A stretch of 64,000 nucleotides of DNA from CBDCUW01 sp965222745. Lineage in GTDB: Bacteria; Planctomycetota; Planctomycetia; Pirellulales; Pirellulaceae. The DNA lies in the NCBI GenBank assembly GCA_965222745.1, contig CBDCUW010000005.1:3844001-3908000 (forward strand), in the 5' to 3' direction. The notes beneath the pieces are model-generated. The model did not search any database. It saw only the letters and a list, made by a program, of their open reading frames with translations, and was not told where the DNA came from. This document shows, in pieces, positions 1 to 9,281 of this stretch (within the stretch, counting starts at the first letter, position 1; every line of letters begins with the position of its first letter). A program made the position numbers and the translations under genes.

Positions 1-1643
1 GACTTTTTTTGCACGCATCCCTCTAGAACCTCGCCGGTGATCCAGGCGTGGATCAGGCTGCACAAGTCGGCCGTGGGATCGAAGGTGGAAAAGGGTGGCG
101 CCGATCGCTTCAGTAACGTGACGCACCTTTTCTTCAGCGGGCCGGTTCGCTCGGCAAAATCATCGGGACGCTGGTCGCAAAGCCGCGAGATCCCGTCCAG
201 AACCTGCTCGTTTTCATCCGTCTGGGAGCTGTCTTCGATCACACGTGCGCACAGGTCAATCAAGTCGTCAAGCTGTGTGATCGGTTCGATCCTCGACTCG
301 GAACTCAATCGGGGAATGTCCATCCCGTGAAAGCTGGTCGCCGGTATCGACGGATGCCCCTTTTCCATCGCCTCGACCAATGCGGTCAGGCCTGCAAGTT
401 TCGTCAGGTTTGGATCGAGCGATTTCGGTAGCCGGGTGTCGATCTTGGGAGAGTTTGGCTTCGGCCTTGTTTTTTTCTTCTTGGCAGCTCCAGCGTCACC
501 TTCTAACCAACCGCCAATTCGCGGTTTGATTGACGCCGCCACCAACGGGAGATGTTCGTCAACGGCAGCGGCAAGTTTTCTCTCGTTGGGGTTGCCCAGC
601 TTTTCGATCAAGCCGAATGCTTGCGACTGTACTTCGGTGTCTTCGTGAGCCAGTGCGACCAGCGAAGTTTGAGCGACCAGCTTCCCGATTTTCGGCGCCG
701 CGGTCGATAAACGCTCCAGCAATTTGAGCGCTCGTTTGACGATGCCCTTCTGACGGCTCTGCAACACCGGCGTGATTCCGGTCACCAGGGTTTTGGGATC
801 GTAGGGCGAAGTTTTGTGAAGCCGTTCCACCTCTTTGAAGGACCAGGAGACAACCGGAGCGGCCGAACATCGCAGCAAGCTCAGATAACGGTCGCGGCGG
901 TCACTGCGTTCTTGTTCGTTCAATTCCAACGCGTCGTGCATTCTCTGAAACCACTTTGCCCGAAAGTGATTGAAGTCGCGCTGAAGGGCATCCAACGTAT
1001 TGTCAATCAATCGATCACGTGAAATGTGGCCCGATTGAGCCAGCTTGCATAGCGTCAATCCCCAGCTTGATTTGTCTCGCCAACCGTCGCATAGACTCAG
1101 GCTTTGTTGGGAGTTGCCGTCGTACTCGAACAGTTTCCAAACATCATGCTCCAGCAGCTCCGGATCCTTCAGCAGTTCCTTGCTCAGGTCCGCCACGTCG
1201 TCACGCCGCCAGCCTCCCAGGGCAGAGATCATTGCCACGTAGTACTCCGGAACATCGGGTTTGGCACAAAGCTTTGCCTGGACCAGCCGATGAACCAGCG
1301 ACCAATGGCTGGCATTGGTTTTCGCCCAGCTGTCAATCCAATCGGGCCGCCGTTCGTTCAGGATCGCGAACATCGTATCTTCGTCGGGCATGCCCCAAAC
1401 GCCGAATCGTTTCAATTCCGCCGCGGTACAAACGTTGGGCAGGGCGACCGCCATGATTTTCCGTTCTGGATTCACGGCGTAAACGTTTTCTTGGAGCTGA
1501 ACGATTCGATCGAGACTTTTCATCCGTCGCAGACAACAGGGAGCCAGTTTGCGCCGCTCGCTTTCGGGCATACCCTTGAAGAATCGCATGCACTTCTTGG
1601 CATCTCCTGACTCCAAGATCTTCATCAGTTTCTCTTCAGTCAT
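1..1643 (-). CDS. DUF6493-like protein, C-terminus cut by the window edge
   Basis: This minus-strand reading frame is open from the ATG at 1643 to base 1, about 547 codons, and lacks its 3' end. The start overlaps the stop of the upstream SWIM gene in the sequence ATGACTGA, which implies translational coupling. The N-terminus reads MTEEKLMKILESGDAKKCM and is followed by helical sequence of the HEAT-like type, a lysine-rich linker (AAKKKKTRPKPN) and a further helical part. No membrane segment or signal peptide is visible, so it is probably cytoplasmic. Bacterial operons often pair such a protein with a SWIM-domain protein, and the family DUF6493 (MolR/YehI-like) fits by architecture. That family name is inference from context and sequence feel; the open frame and the overlap are seen directly. 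Confidence 0.72.
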   Translation of the reverse strand, partial: MTEEKLMKILESGDAKKCMRFFKGMPESERRKLAPCCLRRMKSLDRIVQLQENVYAVNPERKIMAVALPNVCTAAELKRFGVWGMPDEDTMFAILNERRPDWIDSWAKTNASHWSLVHRLVQAKLCAKPDVPEYYVAMISALGGWRRDDVADLSKELLKDPELLEHDVWKLFEYDGNSQQSLSLCDGWRDKSSWGLTLCKLAQSGHISRDRLIDNTLDALQRDFNHFRAKWFQRMHDALELNEQERSDRRDRYLSLLRCSAAPVVSWSFKEVERLHKTSPYDPKTLVTGITPVLQSRQKGIVKRALKLLERLSTAAPKIGKLVAQTSLVALAHEDTEVQSQAFGLIEKLGNPNERKLAAAVDEHLPLVAASIKPRIGGWLEGDAGAAKKKKTRPKPNSPKIDTRLPKSLDPNLTKLAGLTALVEAMEKGHPSIPATSFHGMDIPRLSSESRIEPITQLDDLIDLCARVIEDSSQTDENEQVLDGISRLCDQRPDDFAERTGPLKKRCVTLLKRSAPPFSTFDPTADLCSLIHAWITGEVLEGCVQKK

Positions 1644-3000
1644 CGAAGTCTTCCGTCACGATCTGAGCCGCCAAGATGTGTTTGCAGGGCCCGCGCGAGT
1701 CGCGATGTTTGGAAAACCACGGGCAGGTGCACTTGGCGCTTTCTTGAGACAATCGGACTCGGTGCTTGACGTTTCCACTTTGCACGTACACTTCGACATG
1801 ATCCTCCGTCCGATTGCCAATCTGGACAGCGTTGGCGCCGACAAGTTCGCGGGCGCTCGTTAGCCGCGGCTGTAATTTTTCGATCAGATCAAGATCAAAC
1901 GGCAGTTCCCGGTGAAAATAGGCCGATTCGCCGAGGTCGTAGCCGACCAAACCGCGCGTCGCCAAAACACTCAGCGCGGTGTTCAATTGATCGGTACTGA
2001 GATGAAGGCGCCGGGAGAGCCGGTCGATGTCGACCACGCTGTCCCACTGAAGCGCAGCCCGGACTTTGGGCAGATTCTTTTGCCACGTCTTGGCGGCGGT
2101 TGCCTCCAACACCTGCCCTTCGCCCGAAAAACCTCGCCAGACTTCGGGACTGACCACCAGATGAAAGCGGCAGTCTTCCCAGTCCAGTTCCCAAGCCGAC
2201 GCGCCGGTGATGTTGTCGGTGAAGATGCGAAGTCGTTTGGCCTGTTGTGAGAGGCTTTCCAATACACGCAGCCGCTGCAGGCCGCCGACTTTGACGGCGC
2301 GGTTGGATTTTGCTTGGGTGATTCGAAGCCCGCGACCCGATGGGACGATCCAAGTTGGATGGCGATGCGTTTTCATACGAGGAAGCGAGCGAAGGAATCG
2401 GCGGGCTTCCAAGGCGGAGATGTCGTGGACAAGCTGCATGCGGCTTTGGCACGCTTGTACTTCGACCAATCCCCGCAGCCAGCGAAGCGGCAGTTTGACT
2501 CGTTTTTCAACAACGGTGTCCGACTCGGATTCAATCGCCACACCCTCTGTTCCGACCGATAGCGTGACATCGTCACCGTCACGAAGCTTGGTGAGTGCGA
2601 AGAGCATCGGTGGGTTGAAGTCGACGTTGGTCGTTCCCCGTCCAAGGCCAAAGGCGTCTCCGCGGATCGCCGCCGGCAAAAAATCGATCCTCGCGTACAC
2701 ACCGCAACAACCCGAAAAACCTTCGAAACGCAAACGGTCGTCGTTGCAGGTCACCACCGGATCGGCCAGCGCGACGATCTTTTCCAACATCGCCGCGGGA
2801 ACGTGATATCGCGCCTGGACGATGTGCATCAAGCCGCGCAGCAGTTCGGCGGCGCGACCGGCGTTTTGTAGTTGTCCCTGGAAAAAATAGGGATGGGTCT
2901 GGCGATCGGTGCAGGTTGCCAGACGCAGCGTGCGGTCCGTTTCGACCAGCGCTGACGGATACAGATATCGGTAGTTCTGATACAGAGCTGCGCCCGCCAA
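1636..3000 (-). CDS. SWIM zinc-finger protein
   Basis: This 454-residue protein ends with a clear SWIM zinc finger of the form CxCx(n)CxH: CTCPWFSKHRDSRGPCKH lies about 20 residues from the C-terminus. SWIM domains bind nucleic acid or protein partners. The rest resembles the YehQ/SWIM proteins found beside MolR-like genes. The only start in frame is TTG at 3000, because a stop lies five codons upstream; it is preceded by an AAGGAT ribosome-binding site at good spacing. It is the first gene of a minus-strand pair and is divergent from the PSD1 gene, with about 140 bases between the starts. Function beyond the zinc finger is unknown. Confidence 0.82.
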   Translation of the reverse strand: MAGAALYQNYRYLYPSALVETDRTLRLATCTDRQTHPYFFQGQLQNAGRAAELLRGLMHIVQARYHVPAAMLEKIVALADPVVTCNDDRLRFEGFSGCCGVYARIDFLPAAIRGDAFGLGRGTTNVDFNPPMLFALTKLRDGDDVTLSVGTEGVAIESESDTVVEKRVKLPLRWLRGLVEVQACQSRMQLVHDISALEARRFLRSLPRMKTHRHPTWIVPSGRGLRITQAKSNRAVKVGGLQRLRVLESLSQQAKRLRIFTDNITGASAWELDWEDCRFHLVVSPEVWRGFSGEGQVLEATAAKTWQKNLPKVRAALQWDSVVDIDRLSRRLHLSTDQLNTALSVLATRGLVGYDLGESAYFHRELPFDLDLIEKLQPRLTSARELVGANAVQIGNRTEDHVEVYVQSGNVKHRVRLSQESAKCTCPWFSKHRDSRGPCKHILAAQIVTEDFDD

Positions 3001-3142
3001 CGGATCTATCCTTTCGCATCACCGTGGTTGTTTCGACTCAAGGTACCCACTGTACCGGTCGGCTGACATCGCTTTCTCACCACACCCGCTCTCTCTTTCC
3101 ACTAGAATTGCGGTGTCCGGCAAGCAAGATGTTTTGAACTCC

Positions 3143-6100
3143 ATGATACCCAAGTCCCTCCTGCCACTGTTGGCCATTCTTCTTGTCGCGGCACCCGTTG
3201 CCGGCGATGATGCTTCGTTTGAAGAAGTGGCAGCGATCTTCGCAAAGCACTGTGTGCGGTGCCACAACGACGTTGACCGCCAGGGCGGGTTTTCACTCGA
3301 ATCGGCCGATGCGTTTTTCGACAGTGGGTATGTCCAGCCAGGCGATCCTTCCAGCCAGTTGCTTGACGAGGTTCGCCCTCGGGACGGTCGCCGACCGAAC
3401 ATGCCCAAGAAGGCCGAGCCGCTGTCTTCGAGCCAGCTGGACGCGATGGAGCGTTGGATTCAGTCGGGCGCCCCATGGCCGGACGGCGTGCAGATTGAAG
3501 AAAAAGTCAGCGACTTTGATTGGTGGTCCCTGCAACCGATTCGCCGGCCGCCCGTTCCCGATATCGATGATGATTGGCGGCGCACTGACATCGATGCATT
3601 CATTCTTGCGAAACTTCGCGACCAGGGGCTTTCGCACTCCGGTCCAGCAGATCGTCGGACGTTGATTCGTCGGTTGACCTACGATTTGATCGGGCTGCCT
3701 CCCACGCCCGAAGAAGTCGAGGCGTTTCTTCACGATCCCGATCCCGATGCTTACCAAAATCTGGTCGATCGATTGCTCCAGTCCAAGCACTACGGAGAGC
3801 GATGGGCGAGGCATTGGTTGGACGTGGTGAAGTACGCCGACACTTGCGGTTATGACAAGGACAAACTTCGCGCCAATGCTTGGCCCTACCGCGATTACGT
3901 GATTCGCTCGTTCAACAACGACAAGCCGTATGCCCGGTTCGTGCAAGAACAAATCGCTGGTGATGTTTTGTTTCCGGGTGACCCCGACGGAATTTTGGGA
4001 TTGGGGTTCATCGCTGCTGGTCCGTGGGACTTCATCGGCCACGTCGAAGTGCCCGAATCCAAGATCGACGGCAAGGTCGCGCGAAATCTGGATCGCGATG
4101 AAATGGTGTCCAACACGCTGAACACGTTTTGCAGCGTCACCATCCAATGCGCTCGCTGTCACCATCATAAGTTTGACCCTTTTACCCAAGAACATTACTA
4201 CAGCCTGCAAGCGATCTTTGCCGCCGTCGACCGCGCCGAACGCCCTTACGACCTGGACGCTGAAATCATCAACCGACGCAACGAATTGGAACGCCGCCGC
4301 GGTGGTTTGCAGGTTGACAAAAAGGCGATCCAGCAGGAAATCCAAGATGCGGGCGGGCCGGAGTTGGCCAAGCTTGAAAAGGAAATCAAGCAGCTTCGCG
4401 ACAAAGTTTCGATCAGCAAGGAACCCGCTTTCGGTTACCACAGCTCGATCGTCGGCCGCCCCGACGTGGTGAAATGGGTCGAAGTTGATTTGGGTCGCGA
4501 AGTCGAAATTGCCAAGGTCGTTCTTCGTCCTTGTCACGATGATTTTGGCGGCATCGGATCGGGGTTTGGGTTTCCGGTTCGCTTTCGAGTGGACGTGGGC
4601 ACGGATGAGATTTCCGATCGCGCGTCGCGGCAATGGCGGTTGGCCGATTTCTCCAAGCAAGACTTTGCTAATCCGGGACTTTCACCTGTCGAGCTGGATG
4701 GTAAGAGCCGAACCGCAAGATACGTTCGCGTGACTGCCACCAAACTGGCGATGCGGAGTAACGATTACATTTTTGCGCTGGCGGAATTGGAGGTCTTCGA
4801 TGCCGACGGAAACAACGTGGCTGGCGGCGCCAAAGTGATTTCGCAGGATTCCATCGAAGCGCCGGTGCGATGGAGTCGCAAGAACCTGACCGATGGGATT
4901 TGGGCTCGACCTGGTGATCCGGTAGCAGCCGATCGACTGGCCGCCGAGGAAAAACGACGGTCCGAGATTTTGGCCAAAATCGAAACGGAAGATCGCCGAC
5001 AACGTTTGAATCAGATTGACCAACAGATTCAAGAAATCGAGCGGGAACTCAAGGCACTTCCGTCTGGAAAAATGGTTTACGCCGCCGCCACCACTTTCAA
5101 ACCGCAAGGCAATTTCAAACCGACCGACGGCAAACTGCGAGCCATTCATCTTCTGCATCGCGGTAGTATTCAGCTGCTGGGTGATGTTGTCGGGCCGGGG
5201 GTGTTGCCACTAAGTGCTGATGCGAATTGGAAGTTGCCGGCTGAATCGAATGAAGGTCAACGTCGCGCACAACTGGCAAAGTGGCTGACCGACCGAGATC
5301 ATCCTTTGGTATGGCGTTCGATTGTCAATCGAGTTTGGCAATACCACTTCGGTGCCGGACTGGTGGAAACACCGAACGACTTTGGTCGAATGGGGGCTCA
5401 ACCGACTCACCCACAACTGCTCGATTGGCTTGCCGCCGAGTTCCGGGACGGTGACCAGTCGTTGAAGCAGCTGCACAAGTTGATCGTTACCAGTAGCGTC
5501 TATCGCCAGTCGTCGAAGTTCAACCGCTCTGCGGCAGCGATCGACGGCAGCAATCGGTTTTTGTGGCGGATGAACCGCAGGCGGCTGGAGGCTGAAGAGA
5601 TTCGTGATTCCATCCTTGCCGTTGCCGGTCGTTTGGATCGAAAGATGGGCGGGCCGGGATTCTATCTGTTCAAACTGGAACGGACGGAACACTCGCCGCA
5701 CTACGAATATCACAAGTTTGATCCGGCCGATCCGGCGTCTCATCGGCGAAGCGTCTACCGATTTGTCGTTCGCTCTCAGCCCGACCCGTTCATGACGACG
5801 CTCGATTGTGCCGATTCGTCTCAAAGTACGCCAACCAGGGACGAAACACTGACGTCGCTGCAAGCGTTGTCGCTGTTGAACAATCGATTCAACCTAACGA
5901 TGGCAAAAAGTTTTGCAGATCGCTTGCAAAATGATTCAGATGATCTACGAGGGCAAATCGACTGGGCGATGATGCTGGTCACCAGCCGGCCGCCGACTGA
6001 GGATGAACGTGATGAATTGGCTGCCCATGCGAAGAAGCACGGATTGAAAAATCTGTGTCGAATGTTGTTCAACCTCAGCGAGTTTGTTTTCTTGGACTGA
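3143..6100 (+). CDS. PSCyt1/PSCyt2/PSD1 domain protein (DUF1549/DUF1553), paralogue 1
   Basis: This 985-residue secreted protein belongs to the planctomycete-specific cytochrome family. A signal peptide (MIPKSLLPLLAILLVAAPVAG) precedes a PSCyt1 region with a CVRCH haem-binding motif near residue 37. PSCyt2 (DUF1549) follows with GERWARHWLDVVKYADT and the second CARCHHHKFDP motif. A middle part with a coiled stretch and a discoidin-like segment (ARYVRVTATKLA) comes next, then PSD1 (DUF1553) with VNRVWQYHFGAGLVETPNDF. The frame opens at 3113, but the ATG at 3143 starts the signal peptide and is chosen. It lies directly before a DUF1501 gene, the standard arrangement for this family. The pair is thought to act in the cell envelope in degradation or redox chemistry; the substrate is unknown. 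Confidence 0.9.
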   Translation: MIPKSLLPLLAILLVAAPVAGDDASFEEVAAIFAKHCVRCHNDVDRQGGFSLESADAFFDSGYVQPGDPSSQLLDEVRPRDGRRPNMPKKAEPLSSSQLDAMERWIQSGAPWPDGVQIEEKVSDFDWWSLQPIRRPPVPDIDDDWRRTDIDAFILAKLRDQGLSHSGPADRRTLIRRLTYDLIGLPPTPEEVEAFLHDPDPDAYQNLVDRLLQSKHYGERWARHWLDVVKYADTCGYDKDKLRANAWPYRDYVIRSFNNDKPYARFVQEQIAGDVLFPGDPDGILGLGFIAAGPWDFIGHVEVPESKIDGKVARNLDRDEMVSNTLNTFCSVTIQCARCHHHKFDPFTQEHYYSLQAIFAAVDRAERPYDLDAEIINRRNELERRRGGLQVDKKAIQQEIQDAGGPELAKLEKEIKQLRDKVSISKEPAFGYHSSIVGRPDVVKWVEVDLGREVEIAKVVLRPCHDDFGGIGSGFGFPVRFRVDVGTDEISDRASRQWRLADFSKQDFANPGLSPVELDGKSRTARYVRVTATKLAMRSNDYIFALAELEVFDADGNNVAGGAKVISQDSIEAPVRWSRKNLTDGIWARPGDPVAADRLAAEEKRRSEILAKIETEDRRQRLNQIDQQIQEIERELKALPSGKMVYAAATTFKPQGNFKPTDGKLRAIHLLHRGSIQLLGDVVGPGVLPLSADANWKLPAESNEGQRRAQLAKWLTDRDHPLVWRSIVNRVWQYHFGAGLVETPNDFGRMGAQPTHPQLLDWLAAEFRDGDQSLKQLHKLIVTSSVYRQSSKFNRSAAAIDGSNRFLWRMNRRRLEAEEIRDSILAVAGRLDRKMGGPGFYLFKLERTEHSPHYEYHKFDPADPASHRRSVYRFVVRSQPDPFMTTLDCADSSQSTPTRDETLTSLQALSLLNNRFNLTMAKSFADRLQNDSDDLRGQIDWAMMLVTSRPPTEDERDELAAHAKKHGLKNLCRMLFNLSEFVFLD

Positions 6101-6136
6101 AGCGAAAGCCAGACCATGTTCAACCGGCGTGACCCT

Positions 6137-6262
6137 TCTTCCTCCTCCTCGTTCCCACGCTCCGCGTGGGAACGCACTTTTTTCCGCTCCGCGGACCACA
6201 ACCATCAAGCCGCGGAGCGGCCGCCGGGACGTTCCCACGCGGAGCGTGGGAACGAGGAAGGA
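6137..6262. repeat. Composite palindromic repeat (source of SHAERGNE/FPRSAWER peptides)
   Basis: Two copies of GTTCCCACGC-N3-GCGTGGGAAC lie at 6151-6173 and 6231-6253, each with perfect 10-base arms that extend to 11. Between them is a third inverted pair, CCGCTCCGCGG and CCGCGGAGCGG. The flanks (TCCTCCTCG on the left, CGAGGAAGGA on the right) are also complementary, so the whole 126 bases can fold as nested hairpins. Such elements are scattered in planctomycete genomes. This one sits just before the DUF1501 start and extends that frame upstream with repeat-coded residues. Confidence 0.8.
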
Positions 6263-7720
6263 ATGTTCCCTCGGCGTGATTTGCTAACGACGAGCGCTAC
6301 CGGCTTCGGCGGCCTGGCGTTGGCGATGATGTTGCGCGAGGAAAGTGGCGCCGGCGACGCCGTGGGGCAAGGGGGTGTTTTGAAAGTCCTTCACCATCCG
6401 TCCAAGGCACGTCGCGTGGTGCAGTTGTTCATGGGCGGTGCGGCCAGCCACCTTGATCTTTGGGATTACAAGCCGGCGCTGGAAAAACATCACGGCGAGG
6501 AGTCCGATTTTGGGGAGCATGTCGAGGCGTTTCAAAACGGACTCGGTCCCTGGATGAAATCACCGTTTTCGTTCGCGCCTTATGGCCAGTGTGGCAAGAT
6601 GATCAGCGACGTGGTCGCGCCGCTGGGCCAGTGCGTTGACGATATCGCGTTTGTCCACAACCTGGTCGGCAAGACGGGAGTCCATTCGCAGGCGACCTAC
6701 TTGCAGGCAACCGGGTTTCAGCGACCTGGATTTCCTGGCATGGGAGCTTGGATCAGCTACGGACTGGGAGCGATCAACGAAAATTTGCCGACCTTTGTGG
6801 TCCTGCCGGATCATCGTGGATTTGCCAGTAACGGCCCCAAAAATTGGGGTTCCGCTTTCCTGCCGGCAAGTTGCCAGGGAACGGCGATTTTTCCTCAACG
6901 CGAAAACCCGATCGAAGATCTATTGCCCCAAGCCGACTACGTCACTGCCGAGGGTGATCGCGACGGTTTGAAGATGCTTGGCCGGTTCAATCAACGCTAC
7001 CAGCAGCAGCGCGTCGGCGACAGTCGTTTGGAGGCGAGGATTCGATCGTATGAGCTGGCGGCGAAAATGCAATTGAGCGCACCCGAAGCGCTCGATCTTT
7101 CCGACGAACCCCAACACATCATGAAAATGTACGGACTCGATCGTTTGGGGGCGAAGTACCCGGAGACGATCAACCCGGCCGAGGAAGCCGAGTATTTTGG
7201 TCGAAAGTGTTTGATTGCCCGTCGTTTGCTCGAAAGGGGTGTGCGGTTCGTACAAATCTGGTCGGGAAATGACAACAGCTTTCCACGCCGCAATTGGGAC
7301 AGCCACGAAGACATCGCCCGAGACCACGGGCCGCTAGCCAAAGGAATGGCGGTGGGGACATCGGCGCTGTTGAAAGACCTCAAGCAGCGCGGATTGCTGA
7401 AAGATACGATCGTGCTTTGGACCACCGAATTCGGCCGCATGCCCAGCACTCAAGGCAGCAAAGGACGCGATCACAATCCGTACGTGTTTACCAATTGGTT
7501 GTGTGGCGGCGGAATCAAAGCGGGCGTCACTCACGGCCTTTCCGACCAGTGGGGATACAAGCCGCTGGATCGAGACAATCCAACGCAGGTTTACGATATC
7601 CACGCGACGATCTTGCATTTGTTGGGGATCGATCACGAACAGCTGACCGTTCGGCACAACGGAATCGATCGTCGCTTGACCGACGTTCACGGTCACGTCA
7701 TCCACGAAATCGTTGCCTAA
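6263..7720 (+). CDS. DUF1501 twin-arginine-exported protein, paralogue 1
   Basis: This 485-residue DUF1501 protein has a sulfatase/phosphatase-like fold by family. The N-terminus MFPRRDLLTTSATGFGGLAL is a twin-arginine (Tat) signal. Family landmarks are visible: MGGAASHLDLWDYKP, GVHSQATYLQATGFQRPGFPGMG, LWTTEFGRMP, GRDHNPYVFTNWLCGGGIKAG and the terminal ILHLLGIDHEQLT followed by RRLTDVHG. The frame extends upstream to 6116 through a palindromic repeat, but the ATG at 6263 gives the canonical Tat start and is chosen. It is paired with the upstream PSD1 gene and probably forms an envelope complex with it. Confidence 0.9.
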   Translation: MFPRRDLLTTSATGFGGLALAMMLREESGAGDAVGQGGVLKVLHHPSKARRVVQLFMGGAASHLDLWDYKPALEKHHGEESDFGEHVEAFQNGLGPWMKSPFSFAPYGQCGKMISDVVAPLGQCVDDIAFVHNLVGKTGVHSQATYLQATGFQRPGFPGMGAWISYGLGAINENLPTFVVLPDHRGFASNGPKNWGSAFLPASCQGTAIFPQRENPIEDLLPQADYVTAEGDRDGLKMLGRFNQRYQQQRVGDSRLEARIRSYELAAKMQLSAPEALDLSDEPQHIMKMYGLDRLGAKYPETINPAEEAEYFGRKCLIARRLLERGVRFVQIWSGNDNSFPRRNWDSHEDIARDHGPLAKGMAVGTSALLKDLKQRGLLKDTIVLWTTEFGRMPSTQGSKGRDHNPYVFTNWLCGGGIKAGVTHGLSDQWGYKPLDRDNPTQVYDIHATILHLLGIDHEQLTVRHNGIDRRLTDVHGHVIHEIVA

Positions 7721-7824
7721 CCGTCGGCCAATTCTCCGAATTGGCTTCGCGAAATTGAGTGGCAAATCAATGGCACCTAACGAACTGTCGATCCGGCCGA
7801 GTGCGTTTTGTTCCTGTGCCTATT

Positions 7825-7919
7825 CGTGCTCGTGCTCGACTACAAAATGCCGCGAGCACGAGCACGAGTACGAGTACGAGTACGAATAAGAGTACAAATA
7901 AGAGTACGAATAAGAGTAG
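7825..7919. repeat. Inverted repeat running into a GAGTAC/GAATAAGA microsatellite
   Basis: CGTGCTCGTGCTCG (7825-7838) is perfectly complementary to CGAGCACGAGCACG (7853-7866). The second arm runs into tandem hexamers of the GAGTAC, GAATAAGA and GAGTACAAATAA type up to 7919. Read as codons this gives the low-complexity peptide STSTSTNKSTNK, which is not part of the downstream gene. The array lies in the untranslated gap between DUF1501 and the oxidoreductase and could vary in length between strains. Confidence 0.75.
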
Positions 7920-7956
7920 GAACGGCGACTTTTTCCTCCCAACTAGAACGTGCACC

Positions 7957-9153
7957 ATGACTCGAACCGAATCACCAGGAACTCAATCACCGGCCAGCAG
8001 GCGCCCTTTGCGAATGGCGCTGATCGGCGGTGGTGGGGCAGGATTCATTGGCAAGGTGCATGCGACGGCGGCGACGCTGGATCGCCAAGCCGAGTTGGTT
8101 GCCGGAGCGCTCTCCTCCGATCCTCAACGATCCAAATCGGCCGCCGCCGAGTTCGGAATCTCGGACTCGCGAGCTTACCGGTCCTACCAGGAACTTCTCG
8201 AACAAGAGCAACAACTTCCGGAAGACCAACGTGTCGATTTCGTTTCGATCGCCACACCCAATCACACCCATTGTGAAATCGCGGTGGCGGCGATGAAGGC
8301 GGGGTTCCACGTGGTTTGTGACAAGCCGATGACCACCAACCTGGAAGACGCCGATACGATGGTGCAAACCGTTCGGCAAACGGGGCGCGTTTTTGCACTG
8401 ACGCACAACTATTCGGGTTATCCGATGATGCGGCAAGCACGCGACATGATCCGCGGCGGCGAGCTGGGTGACTTGATCGCCGTTCGGGCAACCTACGTTC
8501 AAGGATGGATGCACGGCATGAAGCCAGGTGCGAAGCTCGATCGCGGTGCTTGGAAATCCGATCCTCAAAGGAACGGTCGCGCCGGTTCTTTGGGCGACGT
8601 CGGCACGCACGCTTTTCATCTCGCTTGCTTCGTTTCAGGGCTAGAGCCGCAGTCGCTGCTGTGCCGGATGGATTCGTATTCCGATCATCACCAGCTGGAC
8701 GATTACGGCCACGCCATGATCCGTTTCGATCAGGGAGCAACGGGGCTGGTCACCTGGAGCCAGGTTACTCACGGCCGGCTGAACGATCTGTCGATCGAAA
8801 TCGACGGCACGAAAGCCGCGCTCACTTGGCGACAAGAAGAACCAAATCAGTTGTTTCTGAGGGCTCTTGGGCAGCCCACCCAAATCTATGAACGAAACCC
8901 GAATGCCGGATACTCCACCCCGGCATCGGTTGCCGCGTGTCGACTTCCCGGTGGGCATCCGGAAGCCTTCTTCGAGGCGTTCGCCAACGTTTATCGCGAC
9001 GCCTTCGCCGACATGAGGCGACATTCCGCGGGCGAAACCATTGACTCCAGCAAAACTCTTTACCCCAGCGTGCATGGCGGCCATGATGGAGTCCGATTCA
9101 TGACCCGCTGCCTGGAAAGCAATGATTGCCAGTCCGCTTGGCAATCCTGGTGA
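7957..9153 (+). CDS. Gfo/Idh/MocA-family oxidoreductase
   Basis: This 398-residue NAD(P)-dependent sugar dehydrogenase-type protein has an N-terminal Rossmann fold, MALIGGGGAGFIGKVHATAA. The family signature around the catalytic lysine is DFVSIATPNHTHCEIAVAAMKAGFHVVCDKPMTTN (shown by its key parts CDKPMT). The C-terminal alpha/beta domain contains GSLGDVGTHAFHLACFVSG. The frame is open from 7759, but residues before the ATG at 7957 come from a microsatellite and are not protein-like. No Tat or Sec signal is visible, so it is probably cytoplasmic. It likely processes a sugar or inositol derivative; the substrate is not deducible. Confidence 0.9.
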   Translation: MTRTESPGTQSPASRRPLRMALIGGGGAGFIGKVHATAATLDRQAELVAGALSSDPQRSKSAAAEFGISDSRAYRSYQELLEQEQQLPEDQRVDFVSIATPNHTHCEIAVAAMKAGFHVVCDKPMTTNLEDADTMVQTVRQTGRVFALTHNYSGYPMMRQARDMIRGGELGDLIAVRATYVQGWMHGMKPGAKLDRGAWKSDPQRNGRAGSLGDVGTHAFHLACFVSGLEPQSLLCRMDSYSDHHQLDDYGHAMIRFDQGATGLVTWSQVTHGRLNDLSIEIDGTKAALTWRQEEPNQLFLRALGQPTQIYERNPNAGYSTPASVAACRLPGGHPEAFFEAFANVYRDAFADMRRHSAGETIDSSKTLYPSVHGGHDGVRFMTRCLESNDCQSAWQSW

Positions 9154-9173
9154 AGTAAATTCGTGATGGGGCC

Positions 9174-9253
9174 AAAAAAGGGGTCAGACCCTTTGGAGGG
9201 CGGCGATTTTCCTTGACGATTGTTGTGCCCAAAGAGGGCCTGACCCTTTTTTT
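9174..9253. repeat. Dispersed inverted repeat with GGGTCAGRCCC cores
   Basis: AAAAAAGGGGTCAGACCC (from 9174) and GAGGGCCTGACCCTTTTTTT (ending 9253) form an imperfect inverted pair. Each half also contains its own small palindrome. The right end has a run of seven T, so the structure could act as a terminator after the oxidoreductase gene, but its form is that of a dispersed intergenic repeat. Confidence 0.6.
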
Positions 9254-9281
9254 GGAAAAGCCCCGTTACCCGTAGAAAATC

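Noticed and set aside
3293..4660. 455-codon minus-strand frame opposite PSD1 paralogue 1
   Set aside because: It is the antisense shadow of a well-supported gene with haem motifs; GC-rich codons keep the opposite frame open.
7759..7956. Upstream extension of the oxidoreductase
   Set aside because: It is coded by an inverted repeat and microsatellite (STSTST/NKST peptide); the Rossmann fold starts properly after 7957.
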